Below, in pieces: positions 47,501-59,099 of a stretch of DNA of 64,000 nt. The stretch lies in assembly GCF_026210795.1 (NCBI RefSeq), contig NC_089448.1:806001-870000 (forward strand), read 5' to 3'. The position numbers and the translations under genes are program-made. The notes under the pieces are model-generated. The model saw only the letters and a list, made by a program, of their open reading frames with translations, ran no database searches and was not told where the DNA came from. This stretch comes from Rhizophagus irregularis (taxonomy: Eukaryota > Glomeromycota > Glomeromycetes > Glomerales > Glomeraceae). The number at the start of each line of letters is the position of its first letter. The stretch's first letter is position 1.

Positions 47501-48322
47501 ACGTCATCTTCTACAAGTCGCCTACTAACAATTACATACATTGGTGTAGGTGTATATATTAGTTGATAATGCTGTTATATTAGGAACAATGGAACCCCTC
47601 CAGGTATTCCCGAATGGTCTACGTTATTCCTCCTGTTGTCCACTAATAATCATTTACGTAGCTATCTACGTTATTCCCCTGTGAAGACACCATTCCAAAT
47701 TTGAACGCTCAGACAACCCCGTTGTTCACTATCACTATACGGATATTATATTCTATTGCAGAAACCAGTAAAACTACCCATAGGGTACGCTCTTTACATA
47801 GGAGTCCTAGGAACCTAGGTTCACTTCCGAAGGAAGGTCTAAAGACTAGTTCTGGTCGTTGAAATTTTACGAAGTAGGCATTGCCTAGTGAAACTGAGCT
47901 ACGAAGTAAAGAAAGTGTGTACTTCATCGTTACCAAATTTTTACAGTTCAGTCCGTTCTGTAATTTCGTTAGGGCCCCAGCCAAAAATGAGTCTCGCAGG
48001 AGACTCGTTGACATGAGGATGAGTGCATATATAAGCATCTTGTTATTTTTGGGCTGCGGAATGGATTATAAGTGGACAACGAGGGATAACGTAGACAGCT
48101 GCGGTATTACCTAGTGAGATACTGTTGTCCACTAATTTTATTCACAGGATTTTAGCCGAGGAAAAAAGACACATACATTATTTCAAGTTGTCCGCTCAGA
48201 CAGGTATAAGTGGACCTCCGGGTATTGCAAAGCAATGTGTCATTAGTGGACGTAGTAGTCTCCTGAAGCACCTACTATCCATTTGTGAGGCATAGAACTA
48301 AACAGGTGGTAGGTAGGCTCCC
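41530..48322. repeat. Mosaic of short dispersed palindromic repeats, part 2
   Basis: No gene supported. The same repeat vocabulary as part 1. Notable copies are the 35587-35660 backbone repeated at 41606-41676, GAACCTAGGTTCCTAGG at 42216 and 42785 (variant), GACTGCTCAAAGAGCA at about 44555, the GAGACAGCCCATCCCGG palindrome at 45418, and an uninterrupted copy (46846-46925) of the target into which the large transposon at 52545 inserted. Confidence 0.7.
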
Positions 48323-49081
48323 TCATATCGGTACTACGTTTTCGTCCCACCGTGGATTGTACGTTATTACTATTCCGCAGTATTCCTTGGGGTGGTTGTA
48401 GTAGTCTGGGCTTTTGTATATACCGGCCTCCTCTGCCAACTCCAACAAAAACTGGAAGGTCCTCATGAATACTAGTGGATGCCCTGTCTCTTCTATGCCA
48501 AGGTGGGCTAGTTCGTGCAGTGCGACGAACGTTAGCGTGTTCAAGTTATGTATTTCTTCGACCTTAGATGGAGGGGAAGCATGTCTTAGGCATAGTGCTA
48601 TCTCTGCCCCCTTGTCCAAGGTGTAGCTTGTGTCCCTGTCCGGGTTTAACGGGGAATTCTCTACTAGGTTTCTCCAATCGTATCTCTCTACTATCCGTTG
48701 TATCACTTTTTTGCGTGTTTCACCTCGGGATGAGAACTCGGGTGCTTTGCTATACTTCCCCTGGAGGTCTATTAGGAGTATTTTGATCCGGTGATTTAGC
48801 AAGGCTAATGTGTTGGCCGCCTCTTTAGGGTTTGAATGGGTGAGATGGACACGATACCATTGATTATCTATGTCTGATTTGACATACCGGGCATTTTTTA
48901 TCACATACTCTTGTCGGTACGAAAATATGATCCATAACAGAAGCATGCACACTAGGGCTAACAAAAATAAAACAGAGACGAATGCTACGTCTTGCATAAC
49001 TATACTATACAGAGAGAAATTGTAACTAGCACCAGAATGCGAATGCGTGAAGAGTGTCCTTAGCACCTGCGGTTTTATCAT
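48323..49081 (-). CDS. Giant-virus-like membrane-anchored zinc metalloprotease (WLM/HExxH type)
   Basis: 252 codons, intact, no introns, and visibly more GC-rich than the neighbourhood. A single membrane segment (about residues 32-53, VLFLLALVCMLLLWIIF) follows the N-terminus. A start at M29 would place it right at the N-terminus, as in the relatives I recall. Then come YRVHLTHSNPKEAANTLALL, TSYTLDKGAEIALCLR, and the metal site FVALHELAHLG (H189, E190, H193, with H201 of ETGH as a likely third ligand). The end reads NHPKEYCGIVITYNP. This overall pattern matches a conserved uncharacterised protein of nucleocytoplasmic large DNA viruses. I judge it by memory of the family. It suggests insertion of giant-virus DNA into the fungal genome; whether it is expressed is unknown. 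Confidence 0.75.
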   Translation of the reverse strand: MIKPQVLRTLFTHSHSGASYNFSLYSIVMQDVAFVSVLFLLALVCMLLLWIIFSYRQEYVIKNARYVKSDIDNQWYRVHLTHSNPKEAANTLALLNHRIKILLIDLQGKYSKAPEFSSRGETRKKVIQRIVERYDWRNLVENSPLNPDRDTSYTLDKGAEIALCLRHASPPSKVEEIHNLNTLTFVALHELAHLGIEETGHPLVFMRTFQFLLELAEEAGIYKSPDYYNHPKEYCGIVITYNPRWDENVVPI

Positions 49082-49160
49082 TCAAGATTTGTTTTAATCT
49101 TTAGCGAAGAGAGTAGCCAGCTAGTTATTAGGCATATTATTAATGTTCAGACTGAACAAG

Positions 49161-49815
49161 TTAGTGATTAACATTATTTGAAGAAATAAGATCACTCATT
49201 GTAAAAAAATATTCATAAAGGACGCAACACATATGAATAAATGAGCTCGTGTACAGCTGGTCACATTCCCCTTGCATATATAGACAAGTTGGCCATTTTG
49301 CTTCCTTTTGTAGCAAAACTGAAGGGTAAAACTCGTTAACATCATATTGTTTTGCATTACCTTCATACGGCTCTGCCCATATTATCGAACCAATAGACGC
49401 TTTTGAGATCCAATGTTCTTCTTCTTGGGACAACCTTTTGCTAATAACCAACCCTTTAGTAACATCATGAAATAAATGTAAAGAAGTGGCTGCATAAGTA
49501 CCTATTTTTCGCATATCGATAAGACCATGACTTTTTTGCGAAATTGCGATTGATTCATTAGTGTACCTTTTATGTGCCTCTTTTAACGTTTCATTCTTGT
49601 CCACATGAATGAAAAACCAATCACGAGACAAATCTGAGAACTCATTTTTTGAGCCTATCCAATGAGTAAAACCATCAAAAAACTCAACTTCAATACTCTT
49701 AGAGTTCTCTCTATAACAAAGAAAGCCTCTATTTGCGGAATACCACCTAGTAGGAAAAGGAGCGTTATCATACTCGCTGGAGGAGTCACTATCCTCGTAC
49801 TCCTCATTCTTCGGG
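49161..49815 (-). pseudogene. Family B DNA polymerase fragment (DNA_pol_B_2-like) containing motif A
   Basis: The frame is open from 49815 to 49161 on the minus strand, with no ATG at its start, so the N-terminal part is missing. It reads RGFLCYRENSKSIEVEFFDG..., then KIGTYAATSLHLFHD, IGSIIWAEPYEG and the polymerase motif A box KQYDVNEFYPSVLLQ, where the Asp binds metal and the Tyr selects the sugar. The following residues soon lose resemblance, and motifs B and C are absent. It is a piece truncated at both ends, of the type found in viruses, Polinton-like elements and linear plasmids. It lies 80 bp from the viral-type metalloprotease, on the same strand. Confidence 0.7.
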
Positions 49816-52544
49816 AATTACCTATATGAACAAATAAATGAGAATATGGCATAAAGGACTATACTGCAATAAGTTATTCTTCAAATTATTACTAGTACAT
49901 TCCTTCACTTTGTGGGCAAGACAATTACATTTACCAGTTTTTTTCACAGTGAAACAAAGGACGAATTTAATTGGGAGTAGCCTGCAGGTGGTTTTACGAT
50001 TGCCGCTCAACCCTCTGCCAGAACACTCATAGTCTGTCCTGCATTTGTGCCCATGTTATTCCTCCTGTCGTCTACTAATAATCTTTTCCGCAGTAGTTGC
50101 TGATTCACTATTTTTTAACGATGAAGTATATTTTTTGTAACGATCAATGAATTTAGTATTGGTGTTATCACATTTTCGCTACATTGTAACAGGAGAAAGT
50201 ATAAACCCAATGCATAACCCAAACATAAATCATCTCCCATAGTTCTATTATCTGGGTTAATAGTTACCCACTGCGGTCTCTATATGGTGACCAGGAGACT
50301 GCATCGAAGTAAACTTAGCTAGCCTTTTCCTCTGCAATTAATAATTATCGGTAATTGGTTGTCTACTTTGTAATTGGTATTATTGGTAATATCGTTACAT
50401 GAAAAATTAGATTTCGCTGACCTCAGGTCAGGAAAATCAGTCGGAGACTGTTCGAAGAGCACATGATATTTTGCACAGTAAAACCTCATCTATACTTTTC
50501 CGCAGTAATACTCATTGTTCACTAAATATACTATGCGCAGTAATACGTCACTGGCATCCGCAATCGTCAACTCATGTTTCAGTAAGTGAATGTGGGATGT
50601 TACCCTAGTTTCTGCAATAGAGAATAATATTCATATGGTTGATATGAAACTGAGCACGCTCACCTTGTAGGCATAGCCTAGTAGGAAACTGTTGTCCACT
50701 AAAAATTTCAACGACCAGAAGTCGCCCAAAGTCACGTGATTTCCTGTATAATTTTTTTCGCTTTGCTCCTCCATTATTTTCACTCCATTATTTTCATGGA
50801 ATGGGCTATTTCTTCGAAAGGCTACGCCAAGCCCCTCTTCCTCGTTCCTCAAAAAATCACTTCCCTTGGAAGGGGCTTTAGCCCGGCACAGCCGTCCATT
50901 ACATGGACTGGAGATTTTTTTTGCCTACATTTGTCTATTTAATCATCTACGTAATTGAATGACCGTCTTGCTGCTCAACCACGCTGTTAACAGAGGAGGT
51001 TCTACTTCGTACCTTTCAGGTAGGAACCTAGGTTCCTAGGGCAAGACGCTCAGGCTATTTCTTCAAAAGGCTACGCCAAGCCCCTCGTTCCTCAAAAAAT
51101 CAGTGTAACTGAGCGGAGCTCACTTCCCTTGGAAGGGGCTTTAGCCCGGCACAGCCGTCCCATTACATGGACTGGAGATTAATTGGTATACAATTGGTCT
51201 ATTAATCCTCTACGGTAAAAGATTTGCGAATCCGGATAGTACGAAGTAATGTGTTCCAGAGGAGGTTCTAGGAACCTACGTTCATAGGCTTAAAGAGCAA
51301 AAATCATACAGATTTATTTAGTTAACATAAATTGTGTTACAATGTTCTGCGTTATTGTCTTGTAAAATGATGGAAATATTAGTAGATAACAGGATACGAA
51401 TATTTGTTATACCAATAATATAGTGTATGCCGTGTATGCTTCTGAATGACAACAGGGAATAACAGCGTGAACAACAGATACGCAGGTATTTTTGTAACGA
51501 TGTAGTGTGCTCCTGTTGTCCACTAAAAAAATTTCGACGACTAGAAGTCGTCTAAGTCACGTGATTTCTAAGATGACCTCCCAGAAATTTTCTCACATGA
51601 CCACGGTAACAAGAGAGAATATACGTTCATCGTGTCTTCTCTGAGGGGGGTATCATTTTGGTAACCATGTGAAATCGATTACTAGTGGACAGGAATTTCA
51701 TTTTGGTTTTCACATGTTAAAGGTGTATTACCTTCGCTCACGTTATTCCTCCCTTCGGGATTAGGACCATTGCGAAGCATGGTTACCAACCAATATACTC
51801 TTCATTGAACTAAACATATGCGAACATCATTACCTGAAGCCCAAAGTTATTTATGTACTGTATTGTAACAAAAAACAGTTTATACGTTTATTGTGTTGAC
51901 ATCGTTACCCCCAAAGGGAACTTCCTCTGCAAAGGTTTTAGGAAATGTGATACTAAGGTCATTCCAGTTCTACGTAGTACCCATAGGAGCGGATCTCCTA
52001 TAACCTCTCGAATTAGTCCGTAGGACCTTCGAAGAAGTAAAACATTGGTTTTATGGGTAGATGGAATCCCTTCGGGATTCGCTTCACGAATCTACTTCGT
52101 ACCCGTAGGGTAGGGCAAGACTGTCAGTTCATAGTTTCGCAGTCACCAAAAAAACAGTCAGAGAGCCCTTGGCTGGCAAAACCCACTGCTCAAAGAGCAC
52201 GTGACTTCGACGACTTTGTGGTAACGATGGCCGCATAACGTTATAATTTTGTTGTATCTCCACGAGGCACGTGACGAAATTTCTTGTAACGATGAAGTAG
52301 AGTTTCTTGTAACGACAAAGTAGAATTTCTTGTAATGGTGAAGCATATTTTTTGTGTAATGATAATTATCAATAGTTACCTATAATACTAATAATTACCG
52401 ATAATTAGCAATAAGAATTTTTTATGTAACGATAATTACCAATCGCAGGTACTAATAATAACGATAAAACATATTTCTTGTGTAATGATAATTATCAATT
52501 GTGGAGAGTACTCAATCGTTACATATACTTCTACAATAGAGTGT
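49816..52544. repeat. Mosaic of short dispersed palindromic repeats, part 3
   Basis: No gene supported. It contains two related blocks, 50740-50935 and 51040-51310, that share a backbone with 39030-39245 but carry extra hairpins (GGGCTTTAGCCC with GGCACAGCC, and GAGCGGAGCTC). The end of this stretch (52477-52544) is the left half of the insertion target of the transposon that follows. Confidence 0.7.
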
Positions 52545-52965
52545 CATCAGGAAATTAAGTGCACATGAAACAGTGCATTGTTTTATGTCAGCACAGATCA
52601 GCGTAAAATCACATGATTCTGTGAAGGCAACACAGAACAGTGCGTTAAATCAGCCTGTAACATTGCACAAAAAATTGCTACGAACAGTGCGATATTTTAT
52701 TATTATTTTTATTTACTGCTTTACATAATAATATTATATTATTACATTATATCATAACAACTCAAATTATCTAAATAATAATATTATGCCAGTTTTACCA
52801 CATTTTCCAAATTTTATTATTCAGCTTCTTGCAAAATTTCATTTTCGTCTAATTCACTATTATATTCACTATTAATTTCATTATTGTTATTTTTTTTATT
52901 AAGCTAAAATTTAAAATGTTTGATTAAAATAAGGAAAAAAATAAATATATAAAATAAGATACAAA

Positions 52966-54706
52966 TTAATTTAATACTTTACATACCCATTTTTGTATAA
53001 TAGAATCAGTATCCCATTTATCCATCCGTTCTTGTACTTTTGATGATGATATTTCAACCTGATCATATGATGGATCTAATAACATCCATGCAACTGTAAT
53101 ACTGAATTTAATGTTATTTTCATTTTGCAACTCTTCTTTCATAAACACTTTTCGCAAAATATCTTCAATAAGTGAAGGAGAATTTGGTTCATTATCTATT
53201 TTATTCCACAAATTAGATCTTGCTTGTTTAACTTGTTCCGATTCTTTCCAAGATCTGACTTCCGTGGGACTGGCAAACTTGTTAAGTTTGTGAGAAATTA
53301 AGTTGAAAGTAGCGTAAACTGCATCTTTTATCTTGTGTACGTAAGAGCTCCTATAATTATGAAAATATTCCAATGTCTATAATATAGGTATTAAAAATTG
53401 TAAATTGAATTTAGTTTTTATACATTAAAATTTTGATAAAATTTCTTACAATTGAATATCCAGCATTCCAGAAATTATCCCATCCACTTGAATCTACAAT
53501 TTCTTGTAATTTTTTGGGATAATCAGTTTGAATTTTTGATTTGAAAGCACGTTCAATATCTGCATCTGACGGATTTTTATTTTCTTGAAACAATTGATGA
53601 CAAGCTTCTGTCATTGGAACCTAAAAGAAATATTATAAAATAGTTATATTTATATCTAACTAAGATAAAAATTTTATATTATTACCTACATCCCACCACA
53701 AATGTTTTGTATCCTTTCTTTTCAAACGTTGCTTTACTTTTCCCTCCAGTTGATGTGCTTGATTATTAGTAGTTAATGATGGTTCTTTTGTTAAAACTGC
53801 AAGCATGTTTTGTAGGAGTTTATGATTTTCATAAATATCACTTTTTAACTCTGCATATTTTTCCTGCAAAGTTTCAATTGTCATACGTTGCTTCAGCTGC
53901 TCTTCGAGGATTTTTTCAAGAATAGAATGAGTATTTGCATCAAGTTTAACACCTAAATTAAAAAAAATAAATATAAAATTATAATTTGACGTAATATTTA
54001 TCAAAAATAACTGCTTACATTTAGATGGTAAATTACTAAGTTCATGCAATTTTTTACGCTTAAGCTGTGCATCTTTAATTGTAAATACAGTTTAGATAAT
54101 CAAAATGATACTATATATAGAAAAAATTTTTGTAACACTCACTTGTCCTTTCGGTTAGATGAGATGTTGATAAATCAGGTGTATCAGATTCACTGTTTAT
54201 CGATTCTCTTTGATTTTCGCTAAATATTAATAAATTTCATTATTAGATATAATTTTAATGTTATAAACTCCTTACAAAATGCATATACCTTTTATTAGTA
54301 TTATTAATCATAGAATCGTTCAAATCATTACTATCAGATACAATAGTTACAACCGGAAAATCTTGAGAAGTAGCTTGATGTTCAATATGTTCTTTTGATA
54401 ATGATATGTCTTGCGATATGGAAACTCGAGAATTTTTTTGTTTTTTATTTTCTTTCAAATCATTCCTTCTTTTTTTTCTGTTTTGTACTTCATCAGTTTT
54501 ACTTAATTCAACCTATAAAATTCACGTAATAAGGTATATATAATATACATTAATGTTAGAAATATCATAAAAAATATTAAATAATTTACTATAGTTGTTT
54601 TCTCATGAGAAGTTTTATTAGTTTTGAGTAATTCTCTAAGGGATATGGCAGATTCACTATCTGTAGTAGTATTACAGTTTTTTCTCCTTCCTCGTCTTAA
54701 TGACAT
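52966..54706 (-). CDS. Transposon accessory protein, seven exons, unknown function
   Basis: Proposed exons (all GT...AG, phases consistent): 54590-54706, 54289-54512, 54143-54219, 54019-54072, 53690-53952, 53450-53620 and 52966-53376. They total 1,317 nt, 438 residues. The N-terminus is basic (MSLRRGRRKN), with a second nuclear-localisation-like run KKRRNDLKENKKQK, then a Ser/Asp/Asn-rich part. A coiled coil follows (ILEKILEEQLKQRMTIETLQ). The C-terminal half is mostly helical, with WKESEQVKQARSNLW and ending KWVCKVLN. I do not recognise it. It is transcribed divergently from the transposase inside the same terminal repeats, so it most likely assists transposition, for example by DNA binding or regulation. 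Confidence 0.7.
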
Positions 54707-54959
54707 TGTATTTAAAAAAAAGAAAAATGTTTGATCTTCTAAGATATGAAGATTATAATATTATGATGTGATTTGATCAATTGATTGTAATGCTAATATC
54801 ATGATGTAATCCAACAAATTAATAATTTCAAAATCACAAGACTTAATTAATATATAATTAATTGAAGTTACCTAGGTAGATAAAATTTTTTGTATTTTTT
54901 GTATCTGATTTAATGATAAAAATCTATTGTATATTAAACAACAAAATTTTTTGTGCAGA
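54707..54959. promoter_or_regulatory. Divergent promoter region of the transposon genes
   Basis: 253 bp between the two start codons, very AT-rich, with no other feature. It is the only space for promoters of both genes, so they are probably expressed together. This is inferred from position. Confidence 0.4.
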
Positions 54960-57900
54960 ATGTTTAACTGTCCATATCAGAATTGTAAAAGAACCTTTTC
55001 ACGCCGTGCTGCTCTTCGTGAACATACAAAATCTCATAAAGGTCAGGCCTATTGGGAAATATTAAACAGTGTTTCGGAAGATTCTTGTATAGAAAAAGTA
55101 GAGTGTTCCAGAGAATTGGTGATAACGGTAATTACAACAATGTGTACTTAAATTTTATACTTTAATTAATATTGTATAACCTTTTGTATACTTTTTATAA
55201 AGGATAATGTAGATGAACGTGAATACAATGTAGATAACGATCATAATGTAGATGATGATAACAATGCCATTATGGAAATTGTAAATGAAGATGTTGTCAA
55301 TGAAAATATTGCTGATGAAAGTGTTGTAGACAGAAGTGTCATAGATGAAAATATTATGGATAGAGGTATTATGGATGAAAGTGATAGTGATACTGATTTT
55401 GAAACATCTGAAACCATCATCGATATTGAGGAAGAGCCAGTTTATGATCATATTCATAACTACACTTTATATACTCCTGAACAAACTGATAAAATATCCT
55501 TAATTGATACAAGGTCTATTTCAAGTCGTAATATACCACAATTTCCTGATGCTGCATATTCTGAATTTATGGAGCTCATATCAACACATCACTTATCTAA
55601 TTCAGCTGGAAATGATATATTGAAATGGTTTCACAAACACCATCTCCGAGATGATATTATTTTACCAACAAATACAGTACAAGGTCGCGAATTTGTTAGT
55701 TCTATGGATATTAAACATTTATTATATCTCAAAACAAAAATATTAAAATATGAAGATGAAGAATATTTTCTTTATCATCGACCTATTTTTGAAGCTATCA
55801 AAGAACTATTATCTAATATCGATATCATAAATCATTGCCAATGGAATTGTTCACCGGATTATATTACCAATGAAAATGGACATCGTGAGCGTGTATATGG
55901 AGAGCAATGGTCTGGAATGTGGTGGGAAAATGCTCAAAAATCAATTGGGACAGGATTAAAAAAGGTCTTATCTATAATATTATATTCTGATGCAACTACA
56001 TTAGACCATTTTGGCAAAAGTTCAGAACATCCTGTTTATTTATCATTAGGTAATATACCTAATTGGCGTAGAAACAAACGGGATGCTAAAGTCTTATTAG
56101 GAATTTTGCCTAAGCTGAAACCACTTCATAATCGTAAGGAAAATAAATCAGAATTTGCATCTGCTAAAAGGATGTTATATCAATATTGTTTTGATATTAT
56201 GACTAAACCAATATATGAATGTGATGGATTAGATATTAAAACAGACAATCAAATAATTTGGGCATTTCCTTTTCTATCAGAATTTATAGGTGATCTGCCT
56301 GAAGATGCATCATTAACGTTAACTTACAGCTCATCTCGGAGTAGTCATCCTTGTTATATTTGTACTGTAACAATTGATGAATTAAATAATATTAATTTAT
56401 CAAAATCTCAAATAGAACTAAGAACTCCCAATAATATGCAGGTTGTAATAAATAACAACCTTTGTCATGAATATTCTATTCATCCAATGCGAAATATCTT
56501 TTGGAAGTTCCCGTAAGAATATTTTATAAAAATTACTTTATCCAATATTTAACTTTAAATAACTTAAAATAATTTTATATCCATTTTACAGTGAATTGAA
56601 TATTTATAGTGCTGCAGTACCAGATCGCATGCACCATTGCGATCTTGGTTTATTCAATTATCAAGTTAATTTTGCTAGAAATTATATTCAATTATATTGT
56701 GAGAAAGATGGAATTGATGAATTTGATAAACGTTTGGCAAAGATCCCACGTTTTCCTGAGCTAAAGATTTTTAAGAGTGGTCTTGGTAATATTGCACGTT
56801 TTACAGCAGCAGAATTTCGAAATATGATGAAACAATTGGTCTTTGTTATTGATGGTCTAATTGTTGCAAAACGCAAATCAAATTTAAGTTTATTTCAAGC
56901 AAAACAACATGATTCTAAGCTTGTAGATTTATTTGTATCCTGGAATAGAATGTATATTTTTAGCCGTAAGGATACTTTTACAGATTCAGAACTTGATAAC
57001 TTTCAGGTACATTATAAAATTTTAAAATATATAATTATAAGTATTTTATTAATATTCTTTGATCTATTATTTTAGAAAATGATTATTGATTGGGCAAATA
57101 AATTTATTAATTTATTTACACCAATTGCAGATACTGAAATGAAATACCCAAAACTACACAATTGGCAACATCACATTATTGATGCTATACGAAACTATGG
57201 TGCAATTAATGGTTTCACGACTGAAACTTATGAGTCGTTACATAAATTTTATATTAAAGCTCCATATAGAATGTCCAATCGGCGGGATGCAACTTCACAA
57301 ATAATTAATTTGGTATAGTTCAATTATCATACCGTAACTATTAATTTATTATATAAAATTAATCAATCATTTATATCATATTAGGTGCGACATGATAGTA
57401 TTTTAAATTATCTCCAAAAAATAACATCTCCACCTTCAATCAAGAAGCATCGTCAAATTAGAACATTAGGTGGAATTGAGGGCAGCTTTACATTAGATAC
57501 CTTTAATGACTTTGTTGATGAATATAGAACTACTCACTTTTTAGCATTAGAAGCTGAAAAAGCATTTGAAGTATTAATTGACTCATTAAATCAATATTTT
57601 GATCTTATCGAAAATATTACTGATAAAGATGTTGAAGCAACAATTATTAAGTGGTATACTAGTGCATTTATTAGAGAAGTTGATACTATACGAGCTAAAA
57701 GCAATTATTACAATGCACCTGCTTTTAGTGATATTGCAATTAATATGAACGAAGAGGAGGCTGAAAAATATAATACAATTGATGGAGTATGTTTTGCAAA
57801 GGTAAAAATAAGAATTATTATTTTGCATATTTTTATTTATTTATAAAAAAATTTTTTTATTAGATTTTAATGTTATTTGGATTAAAAATTCCCGGTCATG

Positions 57901-58100
57901 ATGAACAAGAATTGGCATTAGTTCATTGGTATAATTTTAAATACAATGACTTACACCGCTTATTTAAATATGATTGTCCATACGTAAAACGTATTCCAAT
58001 GTTTACTGTTATAGCAATTGAATCTATTATTGAACCTGTTCACATTATTCCATGTTTCAATAAAACAAATGAATATTTTGTAAATTATTTTATTTTTTAA
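54960..58100 (+). CDS. Plavaka-like transposase, six exons, N-terminal C2H2 finger
   Basis: Proposed exons: 54960-55127, 55203-56512, 56592-57006, 57076-57312, 57385-57801 and 57864-58100. All have GT...AG junctions with matching phases and encode 927 residues. It starts with a C2H2 finger (CPYQNCKRTFSRRAALREH). An acidic linker with repeated V(D/N)E(N)xxD follows, then the transposase core: ILYSDATTLDHFG with PVYLSLGNIPNWRRN, the DRMHHCDLGLF box after the exon 2/3 junction, and ETYESLHKFYIKAPYRMSNR. The Asp of the first box, the Asp of the second and the Glu before SLH are the likely DDE residues. The order matches the Plavaka group of CACTA-like fungal transposases. The C-terminus (LFGLKIPGHDE...) looks complete. 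No stop or frameshift lies inside exons, so it may be active. Confidence 0.85.
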
Positions 58101-58660
58101 ATATAGTTCATCTATTTTTTGAGATTAGTTAGGTACTGTATATTTTTCTTTTTTGTATTTGTTTCTTGTGTTTTATTTTCTTACTAACTTATTTTATTTC
58201 TTTTATTCTTTAACTTTATGGGTTTTGTTCTTTATGGAATTATGGTTTTCATCCTTTTGACCTTTTAAATTATTTTCGTTCTACCCTTTTTATTTTTGTT
58301 CTTGATCACCTTTCTATATATTTTCTTCCTTTTCGTTCCCTTTTCTTTTTTTTGTTCCAATTTTTCCTCTTTCGTTTCCTTTTTGTTTTTACTTTCTCAT
58401 TTTATTTGGTATTTCTTTCTAGATTTAAAGACACGTCTAATATTAAGTTTGGAGAAAATAGAATTTCGTCCTTTTCATTCTTTAACCTTGGCATTTCGTT
58501 ATTTTTATTCTTTTACTTGTTATTTTCATTCTTATCTTTGATGTTTTGCCCCTTTCATCTTTTTAACTTTGAAATTTCATTATTTTCATACTTAACATTG
58601 CGGTTTTTGTCTTTTTATCTTTAATATCAGGGGTTTTGTTTCTTTGTAAAATGTGACACG
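58101..58660 (+). repeat. Polypyrimidine tract with loosely repeated TTCATTCTTTAACTTTG units
   Basis: About 500 bp of almost continuous T/C on the plus strand, directly after the transposase stop and inside the element. Variants of CTTTTTCATTCTTTAACCTTGG recur through it. No coding frame is supported. It may be the transcript 3' end or a structural feature of the element. Confidence 0.55.
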
Positions 58661-59099
58661 TATTGAAAGAATTAATTAATAAACGAAATTACTTTGGATT
58701 GCTATATTGTTTGTTTTAATTAATGCTTTAATTTTATTTTTTAAAAATATTTTTTATAAAAAAAAGTGGGATTTTTTTATCGAAGTTAAAAAAAAATTAG
58801 TCAATTAGAGTTTAACCAATTAAAATTGAATTTTAAGAGAGGTGAGTAATATCCCGGTTAGCACTTGTAATTTGTTTTTAAACGTAAAAAAAAAAATTGA
58901 AATGTGCGTAAAACAAGATATTAAACAGTGCATTAAACTATGCTAAATGATCAGTGCGCAGTTTTAGCTAATGATCATTGCACAAAATAATCAGTGTATT
59001 GTTTATTGCTGATTGGCGATGATCATTGCAATGATTAACATATTGAATTTTACAGTGTTTTTTCAATGCATTGTTTTATGCCGATCTAATTTACTGATG

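Larger units (their letters stand above)
52545..59099. mobile_element. Complete Plavaka/CACTA-like DNA transposon with two divergent genes
   Basis: 6,555 bp. Imperfect terminal inverted repeats (about 28 of 36 positions match) begin CATCAG at 52545 and end CTGATG at 59099. They are flanked by a 2-bp GT duplication (52543-52544 and 59100-59101). Subterminal CAGTGC(A/G) motifs recur at both ends (52573, 52638 and 52687; 58930 and 58950). The flanks rejoin exactly into ...AGAGTGT + ATTAGTTGG, a sequence found uninterrupted at 46912-46924. The element carries a spliced transposase (plus) and a spliced accessory gene (minus). Termini are not the CACTA of typical relatives. Both genes look intact. 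Confidence 0.85.

Noticed and set aside
33886-52544. CRISPR-like arrangement of repeats and spacers
   Set aside because: Repeats are of many types with irregular spacing, the organism is a eukaryote, and no cas-like gene is present.
54927-54959. Upstream TTG start for the transposase exon 1
   Set aside because: An ATG at 54960 just before the zinc finger is the more likely start.
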